This document shows, piece after piece, positions 35,335 to 45,297 of a stretch of DNA of 64,000 bases. Positions within the stretch are counted from its first letter, which is position 1. Every line of letters starts with the position of its first letter. The DNA is from Billgrantia montanilacus (GTDB taxonomy: Bacteria > Pseudomonadota > Gammaproteobacteria > Pseudomonadales > Halomonadaceae), in assembly GCF_003336675.1 (NCBI RefSeq), contig NZ_QPII01000001.1:62001-126000 (forward strand), read 5' to 3'. The translations under genes were made by a program, and so were the position numbers. The notes beneath the pieces were generated by a model, which saw nothing but the letters and a program-made list of their open reading frames with translations, was not told where the DNA came from and searched no databases.

Positions 35335-36711
35335 TTACTGGCGGAAGCGCTGGCAGGGGGCCCAGTGCTGCATCAACAGGTAATAGGTAATGCCGGCGGG
35401 GATCAGGCTGGCGTACCAGGAGACGGCTGAGAAGGTCAGGGCGGACACGATGCCCACGGCGGTGGCGATCAGTGCGGCATAGTTGACGCCCTGGTAGGGG
35501 CCGGCCTCGTCATACAGCTTGCCGATATCCAGGGTGCGACGACGAATGATGTAGTAGTCGACCACCAGGATGGCGAAGATGGGGCCGAGGAAGGCGGAGT
35601 AGGTCTGCACGAACAGCTGCAGGCCGGCGGCGGATTCCGGTTGCACCAGCTTCCAGGGGAAGGTGGCGAAGGCCAGCAGCCCGACGATCACGGTGGCGAT
35701 GGGGAACTTCAGCTTGAACACGTCCATCAGCACGTAGGTCGGCGGCACCACGTTGTTGAGCACGTTGGTGGTGACCTGGGCGAAGGCGATGAACAGCAGG
35801 GTGGTCATCAGCAGGGGGGTGTTGTCCACGGCATTGGCGAAGACCTGGATGGGGTCGGCGGTGCCGGTGGCTTCCGAGACCATGAAGCCGATCAGGCCCA
35901 TGAACATGGTGCAGGGCAGGATCGACATGGCGTAGATGGTGGTCAGCAGGCCCGGTCCGGTTCCCTTCTTGTGCTCGCGGGAGTAGTCGCTGACGTTGAG
36001 CATCATGGTGCTGTAGATGCCCAGGAACAGCATGGTGGCGCCCCAGAACGGCATACCCCATGAACCTTCCATGGTCAGCAGGTTGGCGGAAAGCTCATCG
36101 CCATAGCGCTGCACCGTGGCATAGAACATGTACATCAGCGAGACGAGGATGAAACCGCTGCCGATGTTCTCCAGCCACTTGATGCCCTGGAAGCCCATTA
36201 CCGAGAGGCCGATCTGCAGGAACTGGAAGGTGATGAAGTAGAAGATCAGGTTGTCGAAGCCGAACAGGGTGGCCGACACCATGTTCAGGGCACCGGCCCC
36301 GATCCAGCTCTGGAAGCCGTACCACACCACGGCGGGCACGGCCCGGACCAGGCCGGGTATGCGCGTGCCGGCAAAACCGAAGGCGCTGCGCGCCTGAACC
36401 ATGAAGGGAATGCCGTACTTGTAGCCGGCTGCGCCATTGATGGCGAGCGCGATGCCGATCACGAAACAGCCGATGGCAATGGCGAGTGTCGCCTGGATCA
36501 GGTTCAGCGTGCCGACCACGCTGGAGCCCATGGCGAAGGTGCCGATGGATACGCACCCGCCGAACCAGGCCAGGAAGTAGGAGGGCCGCCCCATGATGCG
36601 GGTCTGCTGGGGGGCCAGGCTCTCCTCCCCTATGCCCTTGGTGGCGCCATGTGTCGTGCCCAAGGTGATGTCCGGGGCGCCGGGCTGCGCCTTTGCTGTC
36701 GGATCGCTCAT
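35335..36711 (-). CDS. NCS1 permease, cytosine/purine-like
   Basis: 458-aa NCS1 family transporter of the other main branch (CodB/CytX-like). Features: GRPSYFLAWFGGCVSIGTFA, YGIPFMVQARSAFGFAG, WYGFQSWIGAGALN and MLNVSDYSREHKKG. It lies 94 bp after the racemase gene and 57 bp before the second NCS1 gene, all in one direction. GAGGAC lies 6 bases before the start. It probably imports a different ureide, hydantoin or base from its neighbour. Confidence 0.87.
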   Translation of the reverse strand: MSDPTAKAQPGAPDITLGTTHGATKGIGEESLAPQQTRIMGRPSYFLAWFGGCVSIGTFAMGSSVVGTLNLIQATLAIAIGCFVIGIALAINGAAGYKYGIPFMVQARSAFGFAGTRIPGLVRAVPAVVWYGFQSWIGAGALNMVSATLFGFDNLIFYFITFQFLQIGLSVMGFQGIKWLENIGSGFILVSLMYMFYATVQRYGDELSANLLTMEGSWGMPFWGATMLFLGIYSTMMLNVSDYSREHKKGTGPGLLTTIYAMSILPCTMFMGLIGFMVSEATGTADPIQVFANAVDNTPLLMTTLLFIAFAQVTTNVLNNVVPPTYVLMDVFKLKFPIATVIVGLLAFATFPWKLVQPESAAGLQLFVQTYSAFLGPIFAILVVDYYIIRRRTLDIGKLYDEAGPYQGVNYAALIATAVGIVSALTFSAVSWYASLIPAGITYYLLMQHWAPCQRFRQ

Positions 36712-36805
36712 TTTCGTGTCCTCGCAAGGATGTTTGCCAAACTTATCGTTGTTGGTCGTCCGTGCCGTATCGGGCCGCTATTCCGCTGACGGCTGCCGGT
36801 GGTGC

Positions 36806-37573
36806 TTACTTCTGTTTGGGGAGCTCCCGGCCGGTGGGTGTCAGGCCGGAAAAGTGCTCGAACTGGCCGGTAAAGGCCTTGGGTCTTGGGAAGGCCAGGT
36901 CGCCCTGCTTGCTGGTACCAAGCCCCAGGCCGACCACAGCCTCGGCCAGCTTCACGGCGGCGGTAACGCCCTCTATGACGGGAAGCCCAACCGCCCGGCT
37001 GATTTCTCCGGTCAGGTCGGCCATGCCGCCGCAGCCAAGCACGATGGCGCCGATGTTGTCCTCGTCTCGGGCGCGGCGGCACTCGTCGATGATGCGGTTC
37101 AACGCCATCTCGCCGTTCTCCTCCAGATCCAGCACCGGGATCTCGGCGGCACGGACTCGTCGACAGTGATGGCGAAAGCCATACTGCTCCAGCAGGTGCT
37201 CGGCGATGATGCCGGTGCGTCCCAGCGTCGTGACGATAGAGAAGCGGGTGCTGATCAGGGCGGCCATGTGAAAAGCCGCCTCGGCGATACCGATTACCGG
37301 GGCACGGGTCAGCTCACGGGCGGCCAGCAGTCCCGGGTCGCCGAAGCAGGCGATGACATAGGCATCGACACCATCGCGTTCACCGGCTAGCACCTCCTCG
37401 AGTACCCCCACGGCACTGATCGCTTCATCAAAGTGACTTTCGATGGAAACCGGGCCGCTGGCGGGCTGAGTGGCGACGACATCTGTTCCCGGCGCGGCTA
37501 TGCGCTGGGCGGCCGCACCAATTTTCGTGGTCATGGCCAGGGTGGTGTTGGGGTTGATGACGCGTATCTGCAT
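36806..37573 (-). CDS. Asp/Glu/hydantoin racemase family protein (allantoin racemase-like)
   Basis: 255-aa two-domain racemase with the catalytic Cys pair in ACFGDPGLLAAREL and VLGCGGMADLTGEI and the N-terminal IRVINPNTTLAMTT. This is the HyuE/HpxA group that racemises hydantoins or allantoin, letting stereospecific allantoinase use both isomers. GGAG lies 6 bases before the start at 37573. It heads an operon with two NCS1 permeases and is divergent from puuE. TTGTACACAA lies 46 bp upstream. Allantoin as substrate is inferred from context. Confidence 0.84.
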   Translation of the reverse strand: MQIRVINPNTTLAMTTKIGAAAQRIAAPGTDVVATQPASGPVSIESHFDEAISAVGVLEEVLAGERDGVDAYVIACFGDPGLLAARELTRAPVIGIAEAAFHMAALISTRFSIVTTLGRTGIIAEHLLEQYGFRHHCRRVRAAEIPVLDLEENGEMALNRIIDECRRARDEDNIGAIVLGCGGMADLTGEISRAVGLPVIEGVTAAVKLAEAVVGLGLGTSKQGDLAFPRPKAFTGQFEHFSGLTPTGRELPKQK

Positions 37574-38180
37574 CGAATGCTCCGCAGTGGAATGCGTTGT
37601 GAACAAAATAAAATATCTTTGTACACAAGATAGGCGGATGGCGCCGTGTGCGCAAGCATTTCGTCAATGTGCTGTTCTTGGATTTTTATTGTTTATAGAC
37701 AATAAATTAACAAGTAAGCAAGGAGGCTGCAGCTTATTTTCTCTGTTAGACCTAGGTCGTATTCCTGAAAAGTAAAAGTGGGTTGGCGACTGTGTGGAGA
37801 ATGTAATGTATACACTGTGGTCTGGGTGGTGACGCCAGTCGCAACCTGGGCTGTGAGGAGGCTGGCGCATTCGGCGATGGAGAGGAACATCGAGTACGCT
37901 GGCTTGATTTTTTGTATACAAAAGCTAATGCTGTGGAGAGTAAGATCGTCAGCGATGCCAGATGTCATGGCTCGAATTGGCCTTTGCCGGGGTAGTGTCG
38001 ATACCTTGCAATAGGAGTGGGTACAGTATACTTTTTCATTGTATACATGAACTGTCGCTTCATGATGTCGCCAGGCTGCGCCTTGGCCCGTCGTGAGACA
38101 GGAAAAGCAAGCCAGGAAGGGCTGGCGATAAAGAAGCAGCTAGGAAGAACCAGCCAGAAAGAACAAGAGGAACGTCCTTG
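37574..38180. promoter_or_regulatory. 607-bp divergent control region with repeated TGTATACA boxes
   Basis: This gap between racemase and puuE has no supported gene and is AT-rich. Candidate operators: TTGTACACAA (37619-37628), ATGTATACAC (37806-37815), TTGTATACAA (37912-37921, perfect palindrome), AGTATACT (38025-38032) and TTGTATACAT (38039-38048). Five boxes in about 430 bp suggest cooperative binding of one GntR-type regulator. Confidence 0.72.
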
Positions 38181-39113
38181 ATGAGCGTAAGCAGTGATTA
38201 TCCCCGCGACTTGATTGGCTATGGTCGCACGCCCCCCCATGCCAACTGGCCCGGCAAGGCGAAGATCGCCGTCCAGTTCGTGCTCAACTACGAAGAGGGT
38301 GGCGAGAACTGCGTCCTGCATGGCGATTCGGGGTCCGAACAGTTCCTTTCCGAGATCATCGGTGCCCCTTCGTTTCCAGACCGCCACCTGAGTATGGAGT
38401 CAATCTACGAATATGGCTCCCGGGCCGGGGTCTGGCGGATCCTGCGCGAATTCGAGCGGCGCGGCCTGCCGCTGACGGTATTCGGTGTCGCCATGGCGCT
38501 GGAGCGTCACCCGGAAGTGGCTCAGGCCTTCAAGGAGCTGGGCCATGAGATCGCCTGCCACGGTTATCGCTGGATCCACTATCAGGACGTGCCGGAGCAC
38601 GTCGAGCGTGAGCATCTGCAGCAGGCGATGGAGATTTTCCAGCGCCTCTATGGCGAGAAGCCGTTGGGCTGGTACACCGGCCGCGACAGCCCCAATACCC
38701 GCCGGCTGGTGCTCGACGAGGGTGGTTTCCTCTATGACAGCGACTACTACGGGGACGACCTTCCGTTCTGGACTCGCCAGGCGGATAGCCAGGGTCGCGA
38801 ACACGATCACCTGATCGTGCCCTATACCCTGGACAGCAATGACATGCGCTTCGCCGCGCCCCAGGGCTTCAACACCGCCGATCATTTCTTCAGCTATTTG
38901 CGCGACGCCTTCGACGTGCTCTATGCGGAAGGGGAGGAGTCGCCGAAAATGCTCTCGGTGGGCATGCACTGCCGGCTGCTGGGCCGACCCGGCCGATTCC
39001 GCGCCCTGCAGCGGTTCCTCGACCATATCGAGGCCCACGACCGGGTCTGGGTAACCCGCCGGGTGGATATCGCGCGGCACTGGGCCGAGCATCACCCCGC
39101 GCCAGCACGCTGA
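38181..39113 (+). CDS. puuE: Allantoinase PuuE (polysaccharide-deacetylase fold)
   Basis: 310-aa cofactor-independent allantoinase of the PuuE type, opening (S)-allantoin to allantoate. The NodB-like fold is recognised in LIGYGRTPPHANWPGKAKIA, VQFVLNYEEGGENCVLHGD, YEYGSRAGVWRILREFERRG, LGHEIACHGYRWIHY and GWYTGRDSPNTRRLV. The ATG at 38181 has GAGGAA upstream; a TTG one codon earlier is unlikely. It leads the ureide genes and is followed by an intergenic hairpin repeat and allE. Confidence 0.95.
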   Translation: MSVSSDYPRDLIGYGRTPPHANWPGKAKIAVQFVLNYEEGGENCVLHGDSGSEQFLSEIIGAPSFPDRHLSMESIYEYGSRAGVWRILREFERRGLPLTVFGVAMALERHPEVAQAFKELGHEIACHGYRWIHYQDVPEHVEREHLQQAMEIFQRLYGEKPLGWYTGRDSPNTRRLVLDEGGFLYDSDYYGDDLPFWTRQADSQGREHDHLIVPYTLDSNDMRFAAPQGFNTADHFFSYLRDAFDVLYAEGEESPKMLSVGMHCRLLGRPGRFRALQRFLDHIEAHDRVWVTRRVDIARHWAEHHPAPAR

Positions 39114-39162
39114 AATGCTAGCTTTATCCTAGCTTGATGTGTCGCGCGAGGCTGATCCGATG

Positions 39163-39262
39163 ACAGGCCTACGAGGGGGCGCTGTGAACCCTTCCCTGGG
39201 CGCTACCGATGCCATCCATGGCATCGGACCCCCTCTTCGACCTGTCCTCGGCGCCTCTCGCT
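39163..39262 (+). repeat. Intergenic hairpin repeat, copy 2
   Basis: Begins ACAGGCCTACGAGGGGGCGC and contains CCTGGGCGCTACC, the palindrome CCGATGCCATCCATGGCATC and CCTGTCCTCGGCGCC. It lies between puuE and allE; outer arms GACAGG...CCTGTC and GAGGGGG...CCCCCTC allow one long hairpin. Confidence 0.88.
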
Positions 39263-39349
39263 AAGGTAGCAGCGACTGACCTGAGAACTGTCAGTGACTC
39301 TATCCAGAACGCATCTTTTTCAGCCTCAACGTTTCTTTTGGGACACACC

Positions 39350-40183
39350 ATGAGCCAACGCACGTATTACGCCCCCCGCGGGGGACACCCGCCTCAGACC
39401 CAGCTGCTTTCGGACCGAGCAGTCTTTACCGAGGCCTACGCCGTGATCCCCAAGGGGGTGTTCGGCGATATCGTCACCAGCAACCTGCCGTACTGGGACA
39501 ACACCCGGCTATGGGTGCTGGCACGGCCGCTCTCCGGCTTTGCCGAGACCTTCTGCCAGTACATCATGGAGGTGTCGCCGGGGGGCGGCAGCGAGAAGCC
39601 AGAGCTCGACCCCACGGCCGAGGGCGTATTGTTCGTGGTGGAAGGGGAGATGACCCTGACGCTGGCCGGCGAGCGCCATCGCATGGCCGCGGGCGGCTAC
39701 GCCTTCCTGCCACCGGGCAGCCACTGGCAGCTGCGCAACGAGTCCGATGCCCCGGTGCGCTTCCACTGGGTGCGTAAGGCCTATGAGTTCGTCGAGGGCA
39801 TCGAGGTGCCGGAGGCGTTCGTGGTCAACGAGAACGAGATCGCACCGACCCCGATGCCCGACACCGACGAGCGCTGGGCCACCACTCGCTTCGTCGACCC
39901 GGCTGATGTACGCCATGACATGCACGTCAACATCGTCACTTTCCAGCCCGGCGCCGTGATCCCTTTCGACGAGACCCATGTCATGGAGCATGGGCTATAC
40001 GTGTTGGAGGGCAAGGCGGTCTATCACCTCAACCAGGACTGGGTCGAGGTCGAGGCCGGCGACTTCATGTGGCTGCGCGCCTTCTGCCCCCAGGCCTGCT
40101 ACGCCGGCGGCCCCGGGCCGTTCCGCTACCTGCTTTACAAGGACGTGAACCGCCACCCGGCGCTGCGCCTTGGCGCTCGCTGA
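39350..40183 (+). CDS. allE: (S)-ureidoglycine aminohydrolase AllE
   Basis: 277-aa bicupin enzyme converting (S)-ureidoglycine to (S)-ureidoglycolate plus ammonia. It starts MSQRTYYAPRGGHPPQTQLL. The first cupin spans about 60-140 (EGVLFVVEGEMTLTLAGERH); the second carries the Mn-site E-x-H-x3-H in FDETHVMEHGLYVLEG and ends GDFMWLRAFCPQACYAGG. The ATG at 39350 gives the usual family N-terminus; the upstream open frame runs through the repeat element. The ribosome-binding site is weak (GGGA). Confidence 0.95.
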   Translation: MSQRTYYAPRGGHPPQTQLLSDRAVFTEAYAVIPKGVFGDIVTSNLPYWDNTRLWVLARPLSGFAETFCQYIMEVSPGGGSEKPELDPTAEGVLFVVEGEMTLTLAGERHRMAAGGYAFLPPGSHWQLRNESDAPVRFHWVRKAYEFVEGIEVPEAFVVNENEIAPTPMPDTDERWATTRFVDPADVRHDMHVNIVTFQPGAVIPFDETHVMEHGLYVLEGKAVYHLNQDWVEVEAGDFMWLRAFCPQACYAGGPGPFRYLLYKDVNRHPALRLGAR

Positions 40184-40232
40184 AAGGGCGCTTGGCGCTT
40201 GCAGTCGTGGCACCGCTCGAGGCTTTGCCGGC

Positions 40233-40429
40233 GACAGGTTCCGGGGCGCCGGACCGTCGAGGGGGCGCTGTGAACCCCTCCCTGGGCGCTACCGATGCCC
40301 TGCTTCGCTCTCGCGTCCTGCTCCGCTTGCAGGGCCGGTGCTGGCCATCCATGGCCAGCCCGTTCGAAGCAGTGCTTCTCACCCCTGGCATCGGACCCCC
40401 TCTCCAACCTGTCCCCGGCGCCTCTCGCT
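40233..40429 (+). repeat. Intergenic hairpin repeat, copy 3, with long insert
   Basis: GACAGGTTCCGGGGCGCC..GAGGGGGCGC and CCTCCCTGGGCGCTACCGAT match the other copies, but the central palindrome is split by about 80 bp (40310-40385). The second half GGCATCGGACCCCCTC..CCTGTCCCCGGCGCC then resumes. It lies between allE and allA. Confidence 0.85.
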
Positions 40430-40505
40430 TGGTTCGCTGCGTTGGGGCCGGTAGAACGGCCGCGCCATACAAAAATGCCACTATGGCTGGGATAAAGGAG
40501 TCGAC

Positions 40506-40994
40506 ATGCTGGAACTGAAAGCCGAGCCGCTGACGCCGGAGGCCTTCGCCCCCTTTGGCGACGTCATCGATACGCGCACGGCCGACTATTTTCACATCAA
40601 CGCCGGGCGCACCCGCCGTTACCACGACCTGGCGAAGGTCGAAACCCTCGGTGAGCAGGCGCGGACGCTGATCAGTATCTTCGTCAGTGAGCCCATCGAA
40701 TTGCCGCTCGAGCTCGACTTCCTGGAGCGTCATCCCCAGGGCAGCCAGGCCTTCATGCCGCTGCACGAGGAGCGTTTCGTGATCGTGGTGGCCCCGCCGG
40801 GGGAGACCATCAACCCGGACGAGGTGCGCGCCTTCATCACCGATGGCCGCCAGGGAGTGAACTATCGAGCCGGGACCTGGCATGCGATCCAATCGGTGCT
40901 CGAGCGACAGGGGGAGTTCCTGGTCGTCGACCGTGGCGGTGAGGGCAACAACTGCGATGAGCACCCGCTGGCGCTGCGAGTCACCGCCGACTGA
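40506..40994 (+). CDS. allA: Ureidoglycolate lyase AllA
   Basis: 162-aa ureidoglycolate lyase releasing glyoxylate and urea, the last ureide step. Family motifs: LTPEAFAPFGDVID, the central ERHPQGSQAFMPLHEERFVI and NYRAGTWHAIQSVLE. AAAGGAG sits 5 bases before the ATG. A strong terminator follows, isolating it from gcl. Confidence 0.95.
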   Translation: MLELKAEPLTPEAFAPFGDVIDTRTADYFHINAGRTRRYHDLAKVETLGEQARTLISIFVSEPIELPLELDFLERHPQGSQAFMPLHEERFVIVVAPPGETINPDEVRAFITDGRQGVNYRAGTWHAIQSVLERQGEFLVVDRGGEGNNCDEHPLALRVTAD

Positions 40995-41023
40995 TTTTTT
41001 GCGGTTTTTGGCGAGACGACAAT

Positions 41024-41056
41024 GACCCAAGTGACTGATGGCACTTGGGTCTTTTT
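41024..41056 (+). terminator. Rho-independent terminator after allA
   Basis: GACCCAAGTG...CACTTGGGTC followed by TTTTT: 10-bp perfect stem, 8-base loop and T-tract, 30 bp past the allA stop. Confidence 0.93.
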
Positions 41057-41073
41057 GTGTTCCACCAATTATA

Positions 41074-41146
41074 TGAAAATTGTTTCCATAAAATGTTGAC
41101 GACGGGCTCCGGCGGACCTAATCTCGGTATACAGAAATATTTTCCA
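41074..41146. promoter_or_regulatory. gcl promoter region with two palindromes
   Basis: TGAAAATTGTTTCCA (41074-41088) and CAGAAATATTTTCCA (41132-41146) resemble, on opposite strands, the TGGAAAATATTTCCA palindrome before glcD (12 and 13 of 15 positions). CGGTATACAG (41125-41134) overlaps the second and is a weak TTGTATACAA-type box. TTGACG (41096-41101) may be a -35 element. Confidence 0.55.
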
Positions 41147-41192
41147 AAAATAATTTCGACTAAGAACAACGCCCCTCACTGGAGGAATCATC

Positions 41193-42968
<1,776 letters not shown>

Positions 42969-43041
42969 CGGCAACGATCAACGACGGAGTGAGCGGCGTC
43001 GATCGCTCCCCGCAACGACCTCAGGGTAATCGCAGCCAAGA

Positions 43042-43143
43042 CACGTCGAGGGGCGCCGCGGGCAGGTCGAAGCGGAGGTCTTTTTCCAGGGAAGGAAAAA
43101 GTAGCGCCCAGGGAAGGGTTTACAGCGCCTCCGCGCAGGCCTG
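43042..43143 (-). repeat. Intergenic hairpin repeat, copy 4 (inverted)
   Basis: On the reverse strand it reads CAGGCCTGCGCGGAGGCGC, CTGTAAACCCTTCCCTGGGCGCTAC and ends CTGCCCGCGGCGCCCCTC. The central palindrome has been replaced by a different one built on CTTTTTCC...GGAAAAAG. It lies between gcl and hyi. Confidence 0.82.
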
Positions 43144-43220
43144 GCCGCGGATCAGCCCCGCTACCTGAGCACCGTGACGTTAACCGCGATAGCCCTGGCA
43201 ACGACCCAAAGGAGTTCGAT

Positions 43221-43997
43221 ATGCCCAAGTTTGCCGCCAACCTCAGCATGCTGTTCACCGAGGAGGCGTTCCTCGATCGCTTCAAGGCCGCCGCCGATGC
43301 GGGCTTCAAGGGCGTCGAGTACCTCTTCCCCTATGACTACACGCCGGCCGAGATCAAGTCTCGACTGGACGCCAACGGCCTGACCCAGGTGCTGCACAAC
43401 CTGCCGGCCGGCGACTGGGCCGCTGGCGAGCGCGGCATTGCCTGCCATCCGGATCGCGTCGAGGAGTTTCGTGCCGGGGTCGGCAAGGCTATCGACTACG
43501 CCACTACGCTCGGCTGCAAGCAGGTCAACTGCTTGGCCGGCATTCAACCCCAGGGCGTGAGCCTGGAACAGGCGCGTCGCACCCTGGTGGAAAACCTCCG
43601 CTATGCTGCTGGAAAGCTTGAAGCCGCCGGTATCCTGCTGCTGGCCGAGCCGATCAACACCCGCGACATCCCCGGCTTCTTCCTCAACCGCACCGAGCAG
43701 GCGCTATCGATCTTCGACGAGGTGGGCAGCGCCAACCTGAAGCTGCAGTACGACATCTATCATATGCAGATCATGGAGGGGGACCTGGCGCCGACCATCG
43801 AGAAGCACCTGGATCGCATCGCCCACGTGCAGCTGGCCGACAACCCGGGGCGGCATGAGCCTGGCACCGGAGAGATCAACTACCCGTTCCTCTTCTCTCA
43901 CCTCGACCGGTTGGGCTATGACGGTTGGATCGGCTGCGAATACAAGCCGGCTTCCACGACAAGAGAAGGGCTGGGGTGGCTGGATAGCGTCCGCTGA
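43221..43997 (+). CDS. hyi: Hydroxypyruvate isomerase
   Basis: 258-aa TIM-barrel isomerase interconverting hydroxypyruvate and tartronate semialdehyde. The starting segment MPKFAANLSMLFTEEAFLDR, catalytic Glu in LLLAEPINTRDIPGFFLN, DIYHMQIMEGDL and the second Glu in WIGCEYKPAS are family hallmarks. AAAGGAG lies 6-7 bases before the ATG. It is directly after gcl, separated by a repeat copy. Confidence 0.95.
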   Translation: MPKFAANLSMLFTEEAFLDRFKAAADAGFKGVEYLFPYDYTPAEIKSRLDANGLTQVLHNLPAGDWAAGERGIACHPDRVEEFRAGVGKAIDYATTLGCKQVNCLAGIQPQGVSLEQARRTLVENLRYAAGKLEAAGILLLAEPINTRDIPGFFLNRTEQALSIFDEVGSANLKLQYDIYHMQIMEGDLAPTIEKHLDRIAHVQLADNPGRHEPGTGEINYPFLFSHLDRLGYDGWIGCEYKPASTTREGLGWLDSVR

Positions 43998-44038
43998 CTT
44001 GGGCGTGCGTTACCCGGCAGCGATGAGCTGTTCCGGCG

Positions 44039-44110
44039 GCAAGCCTCCGCGAGGGCGCTGTGAACCCATCCCTGGCAAATGACCCTCGCTGCGACTTGCC
44101 CCCGGCGCTC
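44039..44110 (+). repeat. Intergenic hairpin repeat, copy 5 (short)
   Basis: GCAAGCCTCCGCGAGGGCGC, TGTGAACCCATCCCTGG and GACTTGCCCCCGGCGCTC match the outer parts of the family, but the central palindrome is deleted, leaving about 72 bp. It lies between hyi and glxR. Confidence 0.75.
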
Positions 44111-44180
44111 ATCTCTTCGGATATGTCGCAAGTGAAGGCTAACTCAGAGTTCATAATGACAAGCTGAAAGGAGAATCATC

Positions 44181-45065
44181 ATGAGCAAGATCGGTTTCAT
44201 TGGCCTCGGCATCATGGGTCGCCCCATGGCAGGTCACCTGCTCGACGCCGGCCATGACCTCGTCACCGTCAAGCGCGGCACCCTCGACGCCACCCTGGTC
44301 GAGAAGGGCATGACCGAACTCGACAGCCCCCGTGCCGTGGCCGAGCAGGCCGAGGTGGTCATCACCATGGTGCCCGACACCCCCGACGTCGAGCAGGTAC
44401 TGTTCGGCGAGGGCGGTGTCGCCGAGGGGCTCAAGCCGGGCACCCTGGTCATCGACATGAGCTCCATCGCCCCCATTGCCACCCAGGCATTCGCCAAGCG
44501 CATCGTTGATGCCGGCGGCGAGTATGTGGACGCACCGGTATCCGGCGGCGAGGGCGGGGCCATCAACGCGGCCCTGACCATCATGGTTGGCGCCACCGAA
44601 GAGGGCTTTACCCGCGCCCGGCCGATCCTCGAGGTGATGGGCAAGACGATCACCCATATCGGCGGCCATGGTGCCGGCCAGACCTGCAAGGTGGCCAACC
44701 AGATCGTGGTGGCGCTGACCATCGAGGCGGTGGCCGAGGGGCTGCTGTTTGCCTCGAAGGCGGGCGCTGATGTGGCCAAGGTGCGTGAGTCGCTGCTCGG
44801 CGGCCTGGCCCAGTCGAAGATTCTCGACGTGCACGGCGAGCGCATGATCAAGCGCACCTTCGATCCGGGCTTCAAGATCAAGCTGCACCAGAAGGACCTC
44901 AACCTGGCGCTGGAAGGGGCGCGCAGCCTCGACCTGGCACTGCCCGGCACCGCCAACGCCCAGCAGCTGTTCCAGGCCTGTGTCGCCCATGGCGGCGAGG
45001 ACTGGGATCACGCCGGTATCCTGAGGGCGCTCGAGTCGCTGGCCGACCATGAAGTCGGCAGCTGA
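44181..45065 (+). CDS. glxR: Tartronate semialdehyde reductase
   Basis: 294-aa beta-hydroxyacid dehydrogenase reducing tartronate semialdehyde to D-glycerate with NAD(P)H. N-terminal Rossmann motif IGFIGLGIMGRPMAGHLL; substrate-binding motif DAPVSGGEGGAINAAL; catalytic Lys in GHGAGQTCKVANQIVVAL. AAGGAG lies 7 bases before the start. The third enzyme of the glycerate pathway in order. Confidence 0.95.
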   Translation: MSKIGFIGLGIMGRPMAGHLLDAGHDLVTVKRGTLDATLVEKGMTELDSPRAVAEQAEVVITMVPDTPDVEQVLFGEGGVAEGLKPGTLVIDMSSIAPIATQAFAKRIVDAGGEYVDAPVSGGEGGAINAALTIMVGATEEGFTRARPILEVMGKTITHIGGHGAGQTCKVANQIVVALTIEAVAEGLLFASKAGADVAKVRESLLGGLAQSKILDVHGERMIKRTFDPGFKIKLHQKDLNLALEGARSLDLALPGTANAQQLFQACVAHGGEDWDHAGILRALESLADHEVGS

Positions 45066-45195
45066 ACGAGCGTACCGGGGAAGCATCGACTGGCACGGCA
45101 AGCGGTGTGCCCGTCGCGCAGACACTCGGCCGGTGTTTCCCCCTGATGGGCGTCGGGTCGTCGCCCATCCCATGGCCGCCCCTGGTGGCCCTTGA

Positions 45196-45244
45196 CCCGA
45201 CGGCGGGATCCCCGGCTGGAACCCGCCCGTCGTCGGGCTTTTTC
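45196..45244 (+). terminator. Hairpin with T-tract between glxR and ttuD
   Basis: CCCGACGGCGGG...CCCGCCCGTCGTCGGG pairs with one bulge and is followed by CTTTTT. It probably terminates or attenuates the upstream transcript, so ttuD-pyk may also have their own promoter. Confidence 0.65.
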
Positions 45245-45297
45245 CCCCCTGTTTCTGCTGCTACCGTCGAAGCCTATCGCCCGCTGCGAGGTGCCCC

